From positions 1,302,001 through 1,366,000 of the forward strand of contig CM062385.1 in assembly GCA_031310005.1 (NCBI GenBank): a stretch of 64,000 bases of DNA, given 5' to 3'. Numbering within the stretch: the first letter of the stretch is position 1; each line of letters starts with the position of its first letter. Below, piece after piece: positions 14,321-27,214 of the stretch. This stretch comes from Dactylellina haptotyla. Taxonomy: Eukaryota > Ascomycota > Orbiliomycetes > Orbiliales > Orbiliaceae. The notes under the pieces are model-generated. The model was not told the origin of the DNA. It searched no databases and saw only the letters and a list, made by a program, of their open reading frames with translations. A program made the translations under genes and the position numbers.

Positions 14321-15473
14321 ATTATTTTATTAATAATTATAATAAGAAGGTATTTCTTATTATATATATATAATTATTTATTTAAGTTAATTAAAAAATA
14401 TCATTATTTTACTATTTTATATAAGCGTCTATGTTTTTATTTAGTGTTTATTAATATTTTATTAATATTTAAATTATCAATCTTTATTATATTTGATTTA
14501 ATATAATTTATAACTATATAGATTAACTTCTAATTTATAAAAATTAAATAATGTAAAGGTAAATAAGTAATATTATATTATATACCCAATTTTATTTTAT
14601 ATATATGGTATATTTATATAATAAATTAATAAATTAATAATTTTAATAATTTTAAATAATCTTATTCTTATTTATTATTTATTTAGTTTAAATAATAATT
14701 TGTTTTTTAATTATATAATAAAAAATATTTTAGTTAATTTTTTTATATAAATTTAGAAATATATAATTATTTATTTTTAAATTTAATAATTATATATATT
14801 TTTTATTATATTTATATTATATATATTTTTAATGTATATATAAATATTATTAATTTCTTAAAATATTTTATTTTAATTATATTATTTTTTAACATTTATA
14901 AATTATATAGCTATAGATATATTTTAAAAATTTTTATTATAGGTTATTTTATTTAATTATATTATTAAATATTATTTTATTATTATTTAAATAAAATTTT
15001 ATTTATTTATAATTTTTCTTTTAATTAATAGATTTTTAGATATTATATTTTATTATTTATAGTTATATTTTCTATTAATTAAAATTATATTATAATTTCT
15101 ATTATCTAATTAAATTATTTAAATTTATTATTACTATAAGGATTATAGATTATAATAAAATAATACTTTATTTTAACTAATTTCATTAATTTTGATTAAA
15201 ATTTAGATAAGAATTTAAAATTTTTATTAAATATTATATTTTTAATAATTTTATTTATAAAATATTTTTTGTAAAATATTTTATTTTATTTTTTAATTAT
15301 TTAAATATTTCTTTTAGTATAATTTTTTTTTTAAATTATTTATTAATAATAACAAGTGTTATGTTGTAATTTTTAATGTTTAAAAGTTTTTATATAAAAT
15401 TAATATATATTATTTAAAATAAATATATAAATAATATTTATTATAGTTGATTATATAAGTTATGTTTTAAAAT

Positions 15474-15660
15474 TTAATATATTTTATAAATTTTATAATA
15501 ATTAATAAATTTTTTTAATTTATTTGTATAAATTTTAAAATTATTATTACTAAATATACAATATTTACCATTATCATATCCTTTAAAAGTTATATTCTTA
15601 ATAATAGGTTGGAAGTCTTTATTTATTTCATATCTAATTATTATTTTATTTTTAAATATA
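15474..15660 (-). pseudogene. Relic of gypsy polyprotein (linker between RNase H and integrase)
   Basis: A short open stretch survives on the minus strand just outside the Helitron-like insertion. It contains INKDFQPIIKN and aligns with about 40,850-40,960 of copy B. In Ty3/gypsy polyproteins this type of sequence precedes the zinc-binding part of integrase. It is a fossil fragment, not a gene. An apparent longer frame here simply reads on into the inserted element. Confidence 0.6.
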
Positions 15661-15673
15661 TTATCCATTTTTA

Positions 15674-15917
15674 TGCCCGACTGAAAGGAAGGGACAATGG
15701 TTACGCATCCGATTCCGATTTTCCCCGGGGGGGGCTCAAAAATGTGTTGTTTTTGTGGTTGTGCTCGGCCGCCAGCACCAGCCTCGTCACCAGCCGCAAA
15801 CAAGAGCGAGACTGCCAAAAGGACTGCCAAAAAAAAAATTTTTATTTAAATAAACAACACCACCTTAAAGTGAGTTTTTTTCAGTCGGGTTTAAGTGCGG
15901 CGACGCCGCTCTTCTAG
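15674..15917 (+). mobile_element. Short Helitron-like (Helentron-type?) non-autonomous element, copy 1
   Basis: The 5' end is TGCCCGACTGA. The 3' end holds TCAGTCGGGTTTAAG, then a GCGGCG-A-CGCCGC hairpin, then CTTCTAG. The insertion lies between A and T, as Helitrons do, with no target duplication. The inverted pair CCCGACTGA/TCAGTCGGG is terminal on the left but internal on the right, before the hairpin, like the asymmetric inverted repeats described for Helentrons/Helitron2. Copy B near 40,810 shows the uninterrupted site, which fixes both ends. The 244-bp element encodes nothing convincing. The interior (CG-rich, with a C4G8 run) is unlike copy 2. Confidence 0.75.
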
Positions 15918-18196
15918 TAGAAATAATTAAATATATATATATTATAATTTTTTAATAATAATATTATAATATAATTATATTATTATTTAAAATTTCTTTA
16001 ATAAATTAATAAATTATTTTTCTATTTTAACTAATAACCTAGATAATACATTTATTATTATATTAATTTTATTTAATTAATATTTAATATATATATTACA
16101 AAATTAGAATAAATATTATTTGGCTAATACAAATTATAAGTTAATATAATAGTTATTTAACTTTACCTCTTTTAATATATATATTAATAATTTATATATA
16201 TTATTATTATTAAAATATTCTCTACTTAATATCTTATTTTCTTAAATATTTATAATATATAAATTATTTTAAAATTTATAAATTAGTATTTAGTTTTTAT
16301 ATTTTTTAATAATTTAAAAAAATATTATTAATTAGATTAATAATTAATTTAATATATTTTCATATACTATATTTTTTTATATAGCATATTATTATATTAA
16401 AGGTTTTAATAAAAATATTTATATTTATAAATAATAATTTAATGTTATTTAAATAATATAAAATAATATTTTAAAAATATTAATTAAATATAGTTATATA
16501 TTCTTTAAATTTTAAAATTTTTAAATATTTAATTAATATTTTAATAAATAGTACATAGTTTTATTTAATATAAGTTTATTTAATTTATTTTTTATAAAAT
16601 CTTAATATTAATTATTTTGATAATTGATTTTTTAACTTTAATTTTAATTTAATTTTAGTTTTATTATTTATATTTGACTTTTTTCCTTAAATAATTATAT
16701 TTATTTTAATATATTTCATAATAATTTAATTTTTAGCTTTATTAATAGTTTAAATATTATTATAAATAATAAGTAATAATTCTAAAAATATTTTATTATA
16801 TCAATATATATTTTTAAATCACATAAAATATATAGAAATTCTATTTTTTAATAATTATTAATTTTTCTATTATTATATATATATTAAAGATTTAAAAATA
16901 ATATAATTATAAAATTTAATATAGTATTTTTTAAATACTAATACTATATATATTTATTTAATTTAAATAATATTTTTTATTTAATTAAATATAATTTAAC
17001 ATATTATATTTATACTTTAATTTTTAAAATTTTATTAATTACATTAATTTAATTTATTTAATATTATTAATATTTTTATTTATAGTATCTTACTCCATAT
17101 TTTTATTAATACTTATATTATAATTTTAATTTTTAATTTATTAATTATATCATTTATATATATATAATAATTTAATTAACATATATTTAATCTTCTTTTC
17201 TAAATATTATATATTATTTAATATATTTATTAATATAATGTATATTTTATCTTCTTTTGTATAATATTATAATTAACTTTTATCAATCTTATAAATATAT
17301 AATTAATAAAAATATAGATAAATTATAATAAAATATAATAAGTAAAATAACTGTTAAATTAATTAATTATTTTTATAATTAATATTATTATAATCAAGTC
17401 AAGTTTAATAATATTATTTAATATTTTAATATTTATTATAATTTTTTTTAATAATTTATTTTTATAAAATTAATATTTATATTAGATTCTATTAATATGT
17501 TTATATAAATAAATTTAAAATTATTTTTATATTTTATATTCTATAATAGCTTATTAAAAGTTTAAATTCTATATATTTTATTTAAAATAATAATATTTAT
17601 ATTAATTATTTTTACTAATTTTAAAACCTTTTTTAATTATAAATATTAATAATTTAAAATTTACCTTATTAGCTCAATATATTTTTTTAATAAAAATTAT
17701 CAAATAAATTATCTATTATCTATATTAAATAACTAATAAACTCTTTAAAATTTAATTTTTTTATAATTATTTATCAATATACAAAATAATTTTTTATTTT
17801 TACCCTTTCATTTAACCTATAATAATAAAAATTCTTTAATTAAATTATTATAGATATTTTTTTTAAAAATTATATCCTAATATATATTAATTTAAAATAT
17901 ATTATTTAATTATTCTATTAAAATATTAAATATTTTAATATTATTTTAATTCCTAAATTACCTTAACATAATATATATTTATATCAAATAAATAAATATT
18001 ATATATATATTTATAATAATTTTAGTTTTTTTTTTTAGATAAAAATATATATTCTGTTTTTTTAAAAAAAAAATTAACTTTATAACTTTAATAATAAAAT
18101 CAAATTTGGCTAATATTAGTTTATAAAATTATAAAATTTTTATTAATTTTAGGCTCTAGTTAAAATAAATCATAAAATTTTATTTATCTATTATAA

Positions 18197-18615
18197 TGTT
18201 ACGGGACGTGACAGTAATACACGAGGTGTAGATATATATATTAGTATAATTAATGTTATATATTAATTTAAATCTTTTAATATAATAATAATAAATATTA
18301 ATGTACATTGTTATAATATATAAAAATACTTACAGCTTTAATTTAATTTATATCACCATTAAATCTTTATTATAATTAAAAATTAAATATTTTTAAATTA
18401 AAATACTATATAAAATAATAATCAATTAATTAGATAAGTTAATAAATTATTTAATAAATATTCTTTAATATAAAGATATAAGGGGAAAATATTATAGGAT
18501 ATAACGGTAATATATAAGGTATAAACATATATATAGTATATTGGTATAAATAATACTACATATTAGTTTAAGTTTTTTAACGTAGTGGCAACGAATACCG
18601 ATGTACACCGTTACA
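18197..18615 (+). mobile_element. TRIM-like miniature LTR element, 419 bp
   Basis: Two direct repeats, 18,197-18,315 and 18,490-18,615, start TGTTACGGGACG (TATTATAGGAT in the second) and end in a TTACA-type terminus (TTATA in the first). They enclose 174 bp without coding capacity. A purine run, AAGGGGAAAA, abuts the second repeat as a polypurine tract should. The element is flanked on both sides by tataa (18,192-18,196 and 18,616-18,620). Copy B at about 38,455-38,470 has the undisturbed site with one tataa equivalent. These are the parts of a terminal-repeat retrotransposon in miniature. It is dead and RIP-altered, and it inserted in A after A and B separated. Confidence 0.8.
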
Positions 18616-18639
18616 TATAAATATAAAATATATTCCTCT

Positions 18640-21200
18640 ATAATTTAATTTAAATATTTAATCAAACAACTTAAATATTTTATTATTAAATACCATTAAT
18701 CTAATTAATATTTATCCAAAAATATTTAATTATATTACCATAATAATTATAATTATTATAATTTTAAAATACTTTTTATTAATTATTTTATTTAATACTA
18801 TTATATTTTAATATTTAAAAAAAATAATTATTAATTTTTTATAATTTATAATTACTTTTTTTAAAACTAAAAAGTTATTTTTTAATAAAAAATTAATTTT
18901 TAAAATATTAATTACGTAAATTTTTATATTTTTAAATAATAATATTTATTTAATAATTTTAATTTTAATATCTAATTTTAAATATTATTTTAATTTATAT
19001 TTAATAAATTTAATATTATTAATAATTAATAATTTAGCTATTATTCTAATTTATTTATAATAATTTAATATATTTTAATTAATTATTATTTATTTTTAAC
19101 TATTATTGTACATTTAGAATTAAATACTATTAATAACTATTTATTTAGACTTTTAAAATTAAAATATAATCCTATTTTATTAATATTATAAATATTAATT
19201 TAATTATAAATATTAATTTTTCTTTTAATTTTATATATATATAATTTATATATTAATTTATTTTAGTCTCTACGCACAATAATAAAAACTATAAAAATCA
19301 CTTTTCTAATTCTATACTTATATTTTTATAAAAATATTTAAATATTCTATAATTATATATTTTATTAATTTATTATAAAAATAAAATATTTATTATATTT
19401 ATAATAAATAATATAATTGAAATTTCTTCTTATTTAATAACTTTAATATTATAATTAATAATTATTTTTAAAAATTTATTTTAATTTTTTATTATTATTA
19501 CTACTATTATTTTTATTATTATAAAATTTTATTATTAAAAGTCTTAATATTTAATATATTTAAATTATTTTTTAAATTATAATAATTAAAATATATATTT
19601 ATAAATATTTAGTTTAATTTATTATATTTTATATTTTTAATAATATTTATAGATATTTTTATAAATAGATATTTTTAATTTTTATACATTACTATACTAG
19701 TAATTTAAATAAAATTTAAATAATTATAATTAAAATAATTTTATAATAATTTATTTAATTATTTTTTTAAATTTATTATTTATATAATCTTTATTATATT
19801 TAGATTTAAAGTAATATTAATAATTAAATTTTTAATTATTTTTTTATTTATTTTTAAAAATTTTATAATTTTTTTTATTTTTATTTTTATAATTTTTATC
19901 TTTTTATTTTTTAACAAAATATTTATTAATTTTCTTATTTTTTATATTTATATCAAATAAACTTTTATAATTATTATTATTATTAATAAAATAATTTTTA
20001 ATTTTATAATTGTACTTACAATATTTATTATAATTTTTATACTATTTTTAAAATTTATTAAAATCTAATTTATAATTATAATTATATTAATTTTCTTTAT
20101 TTATCTTTATTTTTAATTATTTATTTAAAATGTTTTATAACTAGAAGGCGGCGCACGCCGCACTTAAACCCGACTGATTAATATTCTACTATTTTTATAT
20201 ATTAATAAACTATTTAATACTTTATATTTTTTTAATCTAGAAAATTTGCTCTCCCAACACAATCTCGTTACTATAAGTAGTGCAAATAATATAATTTTTC
20301 AGACCCCTAGGGCGGAAAAAAATCTCGCGGCGGATATAGTGGAACACTCTGATCGTTGATCAGTCGGGCATTCCCTTTATAAAATTTTCTTATCATTTAA
20401 ATAAATTATAAATTAAATAATAATTATTACTAAATATGGCTTTAAAATTTTATAATATATTTTTATATTAAATTTATTATATATTACTTTTAAATAAAAA
20501 TATTCATCTAATATCCCATAATTATATTATATATAATTTTTTTTTATAAATATTTTATTAAATTTTTACCTTTCCTAATATTATTTATTATAAAAATAGA
20601 TATATTAAAAATTATTTTATTCTTTCTAAAATTAGATTTAAAATACTCTACTAACTTTATAATCTATTTATTTAATATTAAACTAAATCTTAGTAATATT
20701 TTTATATAATTATCTAATTTTTACTAATATTAAAATAATACTATTTTATATAAATAATACTAGTTTAATTAGTCCAAATTTTTATATAATTATTTAATCA
20801 CATATTTTATCTATAAATAAATTTATATTTTTATAAATTAAATTATATTTATTTATCATTATAAAATTCTTAAAATACAAATCTAAATAATCTAATTAAA
20901 AATAATTAATTACTTTAAATTTTAATTTTCAATTGTATTTTAATTTATACCACTAATTTAAAAAAATAGGTTAAGCCCCAATAATCTAGGTAATAATAAA
21001 TTATATAAGTTATATAACAATTCAAACAATTTTAATAATTTTTTAAATAATAAATTATATAAATTATTTAATAATATTAATAACCTTAGTAGCCCAAATA
21101 ATTCTAATAATTATTTATATAAATTATATAATAATTTTTATATTTATATAAATCTAATCTAAATAATCCAAATAATTTAAATAAAATTAATAACCTATAT
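18640..21200 (-). mobile_element. Inner copia-like block of copy A
   Basis: This part of copy A aligns with about 34.9-38.45 kb of copy B, without B's tandem duplication. It holds gag-like traces (about 19.4-21.2 kb) and, further left, traces resembling a Ty1/copia protease and GAG-pre-integrase region (about 18.7-19.2 kb). It lies between gypsy protease and gypsy RNase H sequences, so it reads as an element nested in the gypsy body. No copia LTRs could be recognised around it. It is broken throughout. The copia assignment rests mostly on the B copy. Confidence 0.4.
20141..20370 (-). mobile_element. Short Helitron-like non-autonomous element, copy 2
   Basis: On the minus strand the element starts TGCCCGACTGATC at 20,370. 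It ends with TCAGTCGGGTTTAAG, a GCGGCG-TG-CGCCGC hairpin and CTTCTAG at 20,141. It sits inside the gag-like region of copy A, between A and T. Both gag repeats of copy B (about 35,840 and 36,985) show the empty site. The 230-bp length and the ends match copy 1, but the interior is different and mostly AT-rich. No open frame is present. Ends starting TG rather than the canonical Helitron TC, plus asymmetric inverted repeats, point to the Helentron/Helitron2 side of the group. Confidence 0.75.
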
Positions 21201-24200
21201 TTTATTATACTTATATAAATTATTTAAAATTTATTATATTTATATAATATTTTTAAGTAAGTATTATAAATATTATATTTAATAATAGAATATATAATAT
21301 ATTTATTATAAATATTAATAATATTTTATAATATTTTAATAATTATATTTAATTATTTTGATTATTCCAATTATTATCAAAATCTTAATATTGTATTATA
21401 TATTTATTTTATATATTATTTAATAATAAAATATATAATAGAGTTTCTAGTAATATAATATTAAAAATAGAATTTATTAATTATTAAATTATTATTTATT
21501 AACTTATTAATTATTAATTCGCTAATCATCATATCTATTTTATTAATTATTATATTTATTCCAATCATATTACCACAATAATAATTATCTCTCATTTTAT
21601 CTATAATAATAATATATTTTAAAAGGTTTAATAATTAATAATAATACTAATATTTTACTATTTAATTTTAATAATCTTTTATATTAATTATAAACCTATT
21701 AATTTAATTTTTAATTTATTATTTTAATTTAAATTTCCATTCTTATCATATATATACTTATATCTACATTATTTAATATATTTAATAATTTAAAATATTT
21801 ATAATTATAATTATAATATTTATTTAAGATTATATAATATCTAGATTATATTAAACATAATCCAAATATTACTAAATTTAAAATTATTTAATTTTGGATT
21901 CTTTAATACCAATAAATAATATAAGTTTTACAAATATCTATAATTTATATTGGTAATTTATTATACGATTTTAAAATCCTGATAATATTAATAATTATTG
22001 ATTATTAAGTTATAATAGTAATACAGTTTATATATATAACTATAACTATCTTTAATTAAATATATTAAATAAAAATTATAAAATTTATTAATAAAGGGTT
22101 ATAAGTGGCCTTATATTAATTATAATATTAATAATAATTATAATAGTTAAGATACATTGTATATGGGTTTGATAATATTAAAACTAATTAAAAATAATTA
22201 TAATAAATTTTAATAATTTATATTTCTAACTTTTAAATTTTAAATCTTCTTTTTAATAACCTTGTTAATTATTTTAATTATATTAATTTTATTCTTACCT
22301 ATTATAAATATTTTCAAATTTTATTTTATTATATTCTATATTATTTCTTCCACTACTATGACCACTATTATTTATGTTTATATTAAATCCCTTTTGAATA
22401 AAAATAAAATTTAATTTTTATTTTATTTAATTATTTAAAACAATTCTTAACTTTTTATATTTATAATATATATTTTTCTATTTATTATTATTATAGGTAT
22501 TATTTTTATAATTATTATAGGCTATTATAACTTAGTTTTTATAATAATTACTATAAATATTATTATTTTTAATAATATTTACCAATTATTATTTTTATTT
22601 ACCAATTATTATTTTAATGTTAATATTAAGATTTGATTATTGGATATTAATATTGGTGTAAAATTAAACTATTATTAAATATATAAAATATAGTGATTTT
22701 TAATCTTTTTTTATTTATAAAAGTATTTTTTTTTAATCCATTTTTTAAGAATTATTTATTATATATTATATTTTTTAAATAGAAATACAGATTTTTAATA
22801 TTCTAAAAACCCAAAATTTTTATAATCTTTTTTTTAAAAATCTTAGCCTATTCACAAAAATTAAAATATATATAAATTAAATTATTTTTATAATTTAAAA
22901 ATATATTTATATATATATATTTTTTTTATATTTTAATATTAATATTTATTATTTAAATATAGAATAGACTTTACTTAATAAAAAACTATTATAAAAAAAT
23001 AATTATATTTATAATAATAAATAAACTATTCTCTATCTACACATATCATAATCATATCTATTTTCTTATTATCTTAATTCAATTACTAAACTTTATTTAA
23101 ATTATTTAATTAAAATTAATTTTTTTATACTTATTTTAAATAATAATATTCTTACCTATTTATATGCTTTTTCTACTATTATACTATATAGATATTAAGT
23201 GATTAAAGCAAATACTAGTATTTTCACTATTTTCGTTTTTATGATTAACATTATCCATTTTATTATTACTATTATTATTATTATCAGGGGTTATAGCCCT
23301 TGTTGGTTCTAGCTTTACTAATTCTACTAATTTAAGCTTCACAAATTTGTCTAATTTTATAATTCTTATAAATATATTATTTAGTAGTTTTTTTATTATA
23401 AAGATAGCTTATATTTCTATTTTATACTATTTTTTTTTTTTAAAATTTTTTTTTTTTTATTAATTAATCTATTAAATTTTTATATTTTATATATTTTCTT
23501 TATTTTTTTTATTTTTTTATTATTTATCTTTTATTTTATTATTTTTTTTTTAGTTTTTAATTTTTTGAGACTAAAGCTCTATTTTCTAGTTTTCTATAAA
23601 AATATTTTTAATTTTTATTTATTTTTTAAAATTAGGTTTTTTGGTAGCTTAAACTTTTTATTATAATAAAAAATAATAAATTTAATTAATTTTTTAAATT
23701 TATATAATAATAATAATATAAAAAAGGATTCATTTTCTTTTTAATAATTTAAAATTTTATTTTTTAAAAATATTATTATTACTATCTCTATTATATTAAT
23801 AATTTTCGTCTCTAACTTATTATTATATTTTATTATTATTTTTTATTATATTTATAATTAAAAATAATTATATCTTTTTAATAATTTCTTAATCATTATT
23901 TTTAATTTTTTTTTTAATATATAAATATTCTATTTATTAACTAAAAATTCTATTCTATATTTATTAATATTTTATAATATTATTTTTTATTTTATTATTA
24001 TAATATTTTTTTATAACTCCTTTCTATTAAATTTCTAATATTTAATATTTATAATTAATATAAAAAAATTTTAATGAAATTTTTATATATTTACATAAAT
24101 TTTATTAATACTATAAACTTATAATTTATAAAATTTATTATATAAAAGATTATTAATTAAATTAATTATAATTATATATATTATATATTTTATTTATAAT

Positions 24201-25387
24201 TATTTTAATTTTATTTCTGTTTTATAGTATCCCTATATTTTATTTTATAAAATATTTAATCTAAATTTTAAAATTTTAATAATATTTAAAAAAAAATTTT
24301 ATAATTATTAATATAAAACTAATTTTCACTATATCTTATATAAATTTAATAACTAAATTTATTAATAATAGCACTACTTCTAATTTTAATTAAAATTTTA
24401 TTAATACAAAATTTATAAAATTTACACTATCTATAAATAATAAAAATAATAATATTTTATTTATTAAAAATTTTAATAATATTATTAATAATATAACTAT
24501 AAATATTTTAAATATTTTTTTAATTTTAGTTATTATCACATTTAATTAATTACTCAAATCACTAATATCTATATCCAGTATTATCTACACTGGCTCTTCT
24601 ACTATATCAGCTAATTATACTAATACCTTATCCAAGATTAATATTATAATCAATTTTAATATACTATTAAATAATTTATTTTTTATTTTTTATTATTAAT
24701 TTATAATTGCTAATAATTAACAATCTACTTTTATTTAAATATTATTTTTTTTATTCTTTACATAATCTTTAAAATTTTTATTAATTTTGTTAAATATTTT
24801 ATTTATATATAACTTCCTTACCTTTTTTTTATTTAACTTATTAAATTATTTAATATCCATTTTTTAATTATAATTTATATTATTTCTAAATGTTATTTAA
24901 TAATTTTATTTAATATAGTTTTTTAATATTATAAATTTATTAAATATTTTTATTTTTTTAAATAATTATTATTTTAAATATTATATTAAAACTATAATAT
25001 TTATTTATTTTAATATAAAATTTATTAATAATTAATAAAATATTTTTAAATATTTTATAAACTTTTACAAATAATATAATTATATTTATATTATTTAATA
25101 ATATAAATTTTATTTTTAATAATTTTTTTTACAATATTTCTTATTTTATTTTATTAAATATTATAATATAAGCTATAAAAGAAGTTTTTTAAAATATATT
25201 ATTTATAATTGTATTAAATAATTCTAATATTACTATTTAAGTAAAGATTCTTTTATTAATATTTATTTAATTTATTTAATTTATTTTTTTAACTTATCTG
25301 ATTTTTTAATTATTAAGATTTTATATAGGGAATTATTTTCACATTTATCTATTGTATATGGTTAGTGTAGTGTTTAATCGGAATTCG

Positions 25388-25414
25388 TTTTTTTTTTTTT
25401 TTTTTTTTTTTTTT
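25388..25414. repeat. 27-base T homopolymer
   Basis: An uninterrupted run of 27 T on the plus strand lies within the gag-like region of copy A. The aligned position in copy B (about 30,205) has only a short A/T-rich stretch, so this looks like local slippage expansion. It could be misread as a LINE or SINE poly-A tail, but the sequence on both sides aligns with copy B, so nothing was inserted. Confidence 0.75.
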
Positions 25415-25792
25415 ATTACAGGTATATCTAAACTTTTTTAAGTTTACTATACCATTTATAATTACCATTCTTACTAGTACTTAAATTATTTTTTAAAATT
25501 AATCTAAAAATACTCTAAAATTAAAATCAAAACTTCTAAAATTTATTTATGCTACTTACTTTAATTAAAGCTTAATATAAATCTTTTTTATTATTAATTT
25601 TCTTATATTAAGCTAATATATTATTATATTAATAGATATTTTTTAAATTTTTAATTTTTAATTTTCATTATATTTATTAAATACACTCTCTACTACTAAT
25701 AATATTTTAAATAAAAAAATATTATTTTTCTTACTCTTCCCTATCTTAGTATAAATTTAATATTTATTTTAAAAAAGATTTACAATCTTTTC

Positions 25793-26005
25793 TTATAGTA
25801 GTTTTAGTAATACTTTTACAATATTTAAATTTATATATAAGTTTATAAATAAATATTTTAAAAATAGATTTTCTAATTTTAATATTTTTTTTAATAAGTT
25901 TAAAATATTTTTAAATTTAATATTATTATTCTTATAATCTAGTTTATTTAAATATTGATTATTTTTATTGGAGTTAGGAAATTTAATTTTGGTAATTATT
26001 TTCAA
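25793..26005 (-). pseudogene. Relic of gypsy gag
   Basis: This open stretch, lysine-, asparagine- and leucine-rich, aligns with about 29.6-29.8 kb of copy B, where the same residues appear in a broken frame. Its place between the 5' leader and the retropepsin-like region fits a gag N-terminal half. It is a fossil fragment with no reason to think it is expressed. Confidence 0.5.
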
Positions 26006-27082
26006 TATCTGATTTTTAAAATTATTGGGCTTTTTTAAGGTTAATAAATTAAAAATTTTATTAGTAAATTTTATAATCCTTTTTTTTTTTTATAAAGTTT
26101 ATTTTTAATTTTATTTTTTTTAATTTTATTTTTTTTAATTTTCTTAATTTTCTTAATTTTATTTTGAAAAAATTTGTGTTTAATATATTATTTTTAGTAA
26201 TATTTACATTTATAATTATAATAATTATCTTATTTAAGATATAATTAATATATTTGGTTATAGATTTAGTAAATAAAATTTAATTATAGTATTAATATAT
26301 TTATTTATGTATTTATTATTTTAAATATTTAATATATTTGATTTAAAGTTTTTATATTATTATTTATTATAATTTTTATTAAATTTATTATTTAATTAAC
26401 TACTTTAAATAGTGTTATTTAGATTATTAGTATAAAATTTTCTTTTAATTTTTTAATAAATTTAATATATATATTATAATTTTTAAATATTTTTTTTTAG
26501 CTTTTATAATTCCTATATCCATATAATATATAAATATTTCAATTAAAAAAGTTTTAATTAAATATCCATTAATATAAGAATTATATTTTTTATCTTATAA
26601 TTTTTTTATAAAATATAAATATAAGTTTAATATTTTTTTTTTTATAATATATTTTTTGTTTTTATAATTTTAGGTAAATAATTTTAATTTTTTATATATT
26701 TTATTATTATAAATTATTATATATTTTATATTTTTTAGTTAATTAATTATTTATAATAAAAGTTTTTTAATATTATATTATATTTAATTATTATTTTTAA
26801 TAATTATTTAAATTATTTATATTAATTTAAAAATTAAAAATAATAAATATTAATTATTTTTATTGTTAATTTTTATCAAATTATATATATAAATTTAAAA
26901 CTTTAAAAAAAATTATATTATTAAATTATATATATAATTTTAAAATTTAAAATATATAAAAAATTATTAATTTTAATTACTGCATAGTTAATTTTTAAAA
27001 ACCAATATTCTAATAAAATAATAAGAATACTAGTACTGAAACTCATTAAGTATTTACTATAATTAGTAATTAAGAATATTAT

Positions 27083-27214
27083 TGTTACGATTGTGGTCAC
27101 CACCACTATGTGATACTATATGTAGATAACACACAGTTAGCTAGAAGACACAATCAACTCATCATTATATATCATATATAAATAACGATATTTATACATA
27201 CTATAATACCAACA
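27083..27214 (+). repeat. 5' LTR of gypsy copy B
   Basis: The 132-bp LTR starts TGTTACGATTGTGG and ends ATACCAACA. Immediately downstream, at 27,217, TTGGTAGCATT resembles a primer-binding site for initiator tRNA-Met (TGGTAGCGCC type). This sets the element's orientation as plus. The left flank attat (27,078-27,082) equals the flank right of the LTR at 42,691-42,814. Of the four LTR copies here it is among the least RIP-altered. Confidence 0.8.

Larger units (their letters stand above)
14182..27082 (-). mobile_element. Dead Ty3/gypsy-type LTR retrotransposon, copy A (minus strand, interrupted)
   Basis: Reading leftward, the parts in order are: gag-like remnant (about 25.8-26.0 kb), retropepsin-like remnant (about 24.6 kb), inner copia-like block (about 18.7-21.2 kb), RNase H end with a D-x-L-S-R-L motif (about 16.0-16.1 kb), the linker before integrase (about 15.5-15.7 kb), and the 3' LTR. 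Each part aligns with the same part of copy B on the plus strand. The body stops at 27,082 where copy B begins. The missing 5' end is probably the LTR at 48,024-48,156. A carries three later insertions, two Helitron-like and one TRIM-like. It is broken throughout by many stops, so its age cannot be read from LTR divergence because RIP dominates the differences. Confidence 0.7.

Noticed and set aside
15609-15917. 102-codon plus-strand open frame
   Set aside because: It runs from degraded gypsy sequence into the inserted Helitron-like element and ends at that element's 3' terminus. It has no family resemblance and is open by chance.
25388-25414. LINE/SINE poly-A tail on the minus strand
   Set aside because: Both flanks align with the uninterrupted gag-like region of copy B, so nothing was inserted.
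26921-27106. 61-codon minus-strand hydrophobic open frame
   Set aside because: It crosses the junction of copy A and the LTR of copy B. AT-rich codons give a false membrane-like protein.
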